Shown here in pieces: positions 60,110-64,000 of a stretch of DNA of 64,000 nt. Each line of letters begins with the position of its first letter. Within the stretch, counting starts at the first letter, position 1. The notes beneath the pieces were generated by a model. It did not search any database. It saw only the letters and a list, made by a program, of their open reading frames with translations, and had not been told where the DNA came from. The translations under genes were made by a program, and so were the position numbers. Source of the DNA: Symbiodinium sp. CCMP2592 (Eukaryota; Sar; Dinophyceae; Suessiales; Symbiodiniaceae); NCBI GenBank assembly GCA_905221615.1, contig CAJNDT010005994.1, positions 1 through 64,000 on the forward strand, read 5' to 3'.

Positions 60110-61215
60110 TAGAAGTAGTTATACACTTCGTCGAGTTTGCATGGCGCACCGTGCCTGGAGCTGACATCATCTCGTTGTACAGGTTGCGCGCAGGATCTGC
60201 GTGCTCATCCTCCGGAGCCGAAGATTCGCGTATCTCTTGAACAGGACATGGCTTGACACACCCCGTGGAACGTCCTCGTACTTGGCCATTCCTGCAACGC
60301 AACACCACGTCTGAAGCATTCCTCAGCTCTGGGATCAGGCCTGCGTCGTCTTGGTACCACCGGCGGCCACCGATATTCTTCGGAGGCAGCCATCTGGCGC
60401 CCTGTTGAATGGTCCACGTCATGTTAGTACCTTTGCAAGGCAGCTTGTAAACCACAAGGACTGTAAGCCTCCCTGCTTCGGCCTTCCGGTGGTTCCATAA
60501 ACTGGGCCCCTGCATTGTAGCACACCTCCACTTTTCTATGTTCAGGAAGGGAGACGCACAAACGAGGCATGTCTATGCCAGCCTGCTGGAGCCACTGGGT
60601 GCTCTCCTTGGTGAAGTTCTCAGGCAGCAGCTGCCCACCAACGAAGACGAAGGGAGTGCCCGCGGCGTCCGCCATCCTGTCACGAGCTGTGCAGCTTCGA
60701 AAGGACTCGCAAGGTACCTTAAACTAAGCAGCATCGGCCTGCGGTGGTCTTCCCGCAGCTGCTCCAGCAACGCATCGCCGGCCGAGCCCAGGCGGTCCAG
60801 CTCGAGCAGATCGAAGCGAACACAAGCCTCCTCCAAACACTTTTTGGCTTCCTTAGCGGCTTGCGGTGCTCAGTCAACTAGCAGTTCCCAGCTATGGGCG
60901 ACCACGTCCCGAATCCGGAGACAACCACATCTTCATGAAATCCGAGCGAGCCACGCGCAAGCTGGCGCCCTCGGACTCGGAGATCAAGACTACCGGGCTC
61001 TTCGACAACTCCTGGCTTGAAGAGGGTAGTCACAGAGTTCTTGCTCGAAGCGTCTCGTGCCTGCGCTAACCAGTCTGATGCCCAGTCGTCTGCTGCCCGC
61101 GACTGCACGGCCTGCACAACTTCGACACTGTCTTAGCTGAGCCCGGCTCAGGCTCTGTGACAGTCTCTTGCGCAAACTCTCATCTTCAAGAGCGGATGCC
61201 TTTCTTTCAGAGTCT
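60110..61215 (-). CDS. Glutaredoxin-like domain protein
   Basis: Exons from the right: ALEDESLRKRLSQSLSRAQ (about 61.18 kb), ADDWASDWLAQARDASSK and VTTLFKPGVVEEP (61.0-61.1 kb), then 60739-60859 with AKEAKKCLEEACVRFDLLEL and RLGSAGDALLEQLRE, then, after a GC-AG intron of 62 nt (60677-60738), an exon starting at 60676 with GTPFVFVGGQLLPENF. The order helix, beta strand ending in LEL, helix, then TPFVFVGG (cis-proline) is that of glutaredoxins, which use glutathione to reduce disulfides. The CPYC position falls at the 61.0/60.86 kb junction; every joining I tried gives no cysteine there, so activity is doubtful. Further left, 60110-60420 is open in all three minus frames, so the C-terminal frame is undecided. 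No start codon could be chosen. Confidence 0.6.
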
Positions 61216-61855
61216 TGCTTCGAACTTCTGCTCCACAGCCTGCCGAAGCCCCTACCCGTTGCTTCTTAGTGTCTCCACACTCCGCAGGTTCAAGCCTGGG
61301 CCGAACTCCGGCCGTGCAGAAGGCAGCGGAGCCCTCAGCATACGACGGCCATGGAACTTGCCATTGCATCTTACATCTGGTAGCTGCTGCTGTGTCACAC
61401 AAGCCACGGCACAAAGCCAGACCACCGACAGGCGTGGTACCCGAATCCTTCAGAACCGATCTTAGCACGTGGGTAAGCAAGCGCACTATCCTGGTCGCAG
61501 CTACTTGCCCGGTCCTGGTGCGGCCACTCGCACGGCCCCACGGCATCACAGCAGCTTGAAAGTGGTCCGTGCTGATGCTTCTCTGCTTGCTCGCTGCTCA
61601 CTCCGTCGGATTGGTTTAGAGTAGAGTCTGGGCCACGCCATCGGACAGGAGCCAGCATGGGCATAAACTGTAGACTGGTCGTCTTAAACTTAACGGCTGA
61701 CGGATAACGCGGCTGGATCTGCATGTGCTTCGTTCGCCTTAGGCACCGCTTGTGGTAGTGGGCCCAAGGGATCGGAAAATGCAGCCGTGATTCAGACGGC
61801 TTGATCCCTGTGAGCCGGCAGAGTACAGAGGCACGGAAGATAGTCACTGCATTTC

Positions 61856-62366
61856 TCACACATGCGGCTTCGCATCGTTAGGCACTTTAACCAGAAGCTC
61901 GGTTGCTGGGCATCCCGACCCAAGCTCTCTGCATCGCTGTGCCAGCTGTGGCAGAGTCAGCTGGCCACGGCTTTCTGGATCCTGCTCGAAGGAAGCAGCT
62001 TCATGCAAGCATGCACAAGGGATATGAGAAGAAACCATCAAGTATCGGCACATCTCGAGTTTTGTTCAAAGCACCACGGGGCCCTTGAACACCCACACAA
62101 GATCTCTCAAGGAGGGACGTCTGGTAGCATCCCCACGGTACATGACGTATCCAGGCAGCGAACACCAGTGCAAGCGCTCGGTCCAGAAGGTAGCGCCTTG
62201 GCTAAGGTTCGCAAACCCCTTGAGGCGGATCTCAAGCTGCCGGCTATGCGCGGGGCCAGGCACGAGCGTAGTTGCCTCCTGGCAAGGACTTGAGTGGCGA
62301 CATCTCCTCATGCATGAATGGCTCAGGCGAGCCTCTTGCAAGAAGCATCTTCTTGAACTCACCTTT
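61856..62366 (-). CDS. Exons with EF-hand-like segment
   Basis: An exon at about 62262-62366 reads EFKKMLLARGSPEPFMHEEM then SPLKSLPGG. It is followed by a stretch with ATFWTERLHWCSLPGYVMY (62.1-62.2 kb), and then by FEQDPESRGQLTLPQLAQRC (61.9-62.0 kb), which has the spacing of an EF-hand loop (D, E, R, G, L at positions 1, 3, 5, 6, 8) but Gln in place of Glu at position 12. Calcium binding would be weak or absent. These may be the 5' exons of the glutaredoxin-like gene or a separate small gene. Confidence 0.4.
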
Positions 62367-62405
62367 GGCTGGTGGCTTAAAAGCTTCGTGACACCACGCT
62401 CCTCA

Positions 62406-63908
62406 TCAGCTCAGGCCGCCACCAATGATTTTGTCACCAGCTGGGCCAATCGCACTGCCATCGGGAACGAGCAAGACTGATCGATTTTTGTTCTTATTGC
62501 GAGTCGTGACAGTTGCCGGCCTGGAAATCGACTTCGGCATGGCCGGTTGCGCTCTGGCTTTCGGAGGTGTCTTCGACTGAGGCTCAGCTTCCTGCAGCTT
62601 TCGGGAATTCTCCCTGCTCGGAGTTCTAGAGTGCAGACTACAAGTAGAGTGGCACGGCAACTTGTCGGGTACAGCCCTGAGCGTCATCTGAAAGGTTACA
62701 GTCCTCGAAGCTTCTGATGTTCTCCAGCCAGAAATTGTCATCCTGCGCTATCCTGATGAGCTGTGCCCGCTGGTGCGCCTGTCTGCGTGCAATGAGCCGC
62801 GATGACTGCTTCTTGAAGTGTACCCGAGCCTCACTGGCTGCAGGGTTGGTGCTGCTGGCTGCCATGCGCTTCTGTGCAATGAACTTCGCCGAGGAGTCCT
62901 CGGGCATAAGGCCATTGAGCAGCCTACGGAAAACCCTGACACGTCTTGTCTCGGATCAAGCTGAGAAGGCAGCCTGTGTTCTCTTTACAGCAGCCATCCA
63001 CTCTTTCCTGCCGGACACTTTTCGGGAATGTGGTAAAGGCAGACAAGTGCAGTAAGCTGGAACAGCTCAAATTTGCCAGCGTTCCTCTGCAATTGAGCTT
63101 GCTCTTTTGCTGCTGCTTGAGCCTGCTGGAGCAAATGGCTTCCTGCAGCCAGGAATTACCAAGATGCTGTCAGATTAAACCTTGCCCTGACTGGGCCCTA
63201 AGTGTCCTGCCTCGTACTAGTGAAACCGCTTCCACGGGTTTCTTCTTCACCCCGGCCGCCAGGGCGCGAGCCTGCTGGATCTCCCGGCGCGCGTTGCCTC
63301 ACGTCAGGGGCAGCTGCAAGCACGCCCTTTTGAACCCATCATCTCCATTCTCACCAACATGCTTCAGAGGTGCTGCACTTTGTTGACGCTGCCGGGCTGG
63401 AAGCTCGCACGTACCTTGGCAGTGCTCTGCGCTCCACACTGCAGACGAAAAATGGTTGTCTGCAATCCTGCGTTGCGTGCACTCTTGGGCTCGCGGAATT
63501 GTTCCGCAGCTTGTCTGCCTCACCACATCAGTGGCAGCGTCGAAGGTCATTGCACCGGTTCCTGAAAACGTACAGGCCTTCTTCTTGGCCTCGGCTGTGA
63601 GAGGTGGTGTGTTCGACCTTCGCGTGCGTGCTCCTGGCGGCTCTCTTCGCCACCAACTTCTCGATTTGAAAAACAGACCGAGCGTCCGTCCTCTCGCGCT
63701 GCAGTGCGAGGGCCCTGTGAAAGGCTGAGGGGATGTACTCCGGGAGTTCGGTCGAATCTGGCAGTGGCAGAGCGAAGCTACTTGTACTGCATGGAAGCAG
63801 AGGCTTCGTTGCCAGACAGACGGGTGCGTGTGGCCTTGGGTGTCGCCCGTGGCGTTGCTGAGGCCGTGTCACCTGGATCTTGAGCTGCTTGACATGGGAA
63901 AGCTTCAA
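62406..63908 (-). CDS. Basic, helical protein; 3' part of a gene
   Basis: Coding-type minus-strand exons: LPEYIPSAFHRALALQRERT and SVFQIEKLVAKRAARSTHAK (63.65-63.75 kb), NARREIQQARALAAGVKKKP (63.25 kb), SRLKQQQKSKLNCRGTL (63.1 kb), KFIAQKRMAASSTNPAASEA then SRLIARRQAHQRAQLIRIAQ (62.75-62.88 kb), and a low-complexity tail SRENSRKLQEAEPQSKTPPK ending AGDKIIGGGLS and a stop at 62406. The arginine/lysine-rich helices with a disordered tail recall axonemal or microtubule-binding proteins, but this is only an impression. The gene probably continues off the right edge of the window. Confidence 0.5.
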
Positions 63909-64000
63909 GCGCTGATGCCTGCAGTATTCATATTTTGGTGATCCAGGGCTCAGGGGTTCAGATTCAAGGGGAAAAGAAAGCCTTGAGGGCTCCAGAGAGC

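Overview
The window looks like nuclear DNA of a dinoflagellate, close in style to Symbiodiniaceae. The reasons are: every gene I can support lies on the minus strand, in a tight one-way series; genes are broken into many very short exons; many introns begin with GC (some apparently GA) instead of GT and end AG before a G; telomere-type TTTAGGG/CCCTAAA repeats are scattered inside the region; and the protein families (a one-domain voltage-gated cation channel with C-terminal EF-hands, CaMK-like kinases, HEAT-repeat arrays, large coiled coils) are typical of that group. This assignment is an inference; no rRNA, organelle gene or spliced-leader gene is present to prove it.

Layout in the direction of transcription (right to left). 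At 63.9-62.4 kb is the 3' part of a gene for a basic, coiled-coil-rich protein. At 62.4-60.1 kb lies one gene, or two adjacent genes, with an EF-hand-like segment and a glutaredoxin-like domain. At about 58.9-56.56 kb is a gene of unknown function with a clear terminal exon. Only about 260 bp further on, at 56,298-50,605, is a one-domain voltage-gated cation channel whose exon structure I could largely solve. From 48.7 to 45.1 kb is a coiled-coil/charged protein gene. From 44.2 to 23 kb most coding sequence is HEAT repeats, in three blocks (44.2-42.4, 37.95-29.9, 28.3-23 kb). They are separated by a gene with a candidate acylated N-terminus (42.06-38.3 kb) and by a PDZ-RING-H2 reading frame (29.41-28.77 kb). 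At 21.9-15.39 kb is a complete-looking CaMK-type protein kinase. From 15.0 to at least 7.5 kb is a coiled-coil gene, with weaker coding traces down to 1.7 kb.

The genes do not form an obvious pathway. Several could belong to calcium signalling: the EF-hand channel, the CaMK-like kinase with a possible myristoylation start, and the second candidate acylated protein. Regulation cannot be read from the sequence: there are no recognisable TATA promoters or terminators, which fits dinoflagellate trans-spliced transcription.

Non-coding structure is rich: a roughly 2 kb degenerate telomere-derived satellite inside one kinase intron, a near-perfect head-to-head telomere palindrome at 6.6 kb, a strand-asymmetric G-rich minisatellite at 25.0-25.8 kb, a MITE-like hairpin at 28.0 kb, and many microsatellites. 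Exon boundaries given to the base were fixed by protein-domain continuity. Those marked approximate come only from an open frame and amino-acid character.
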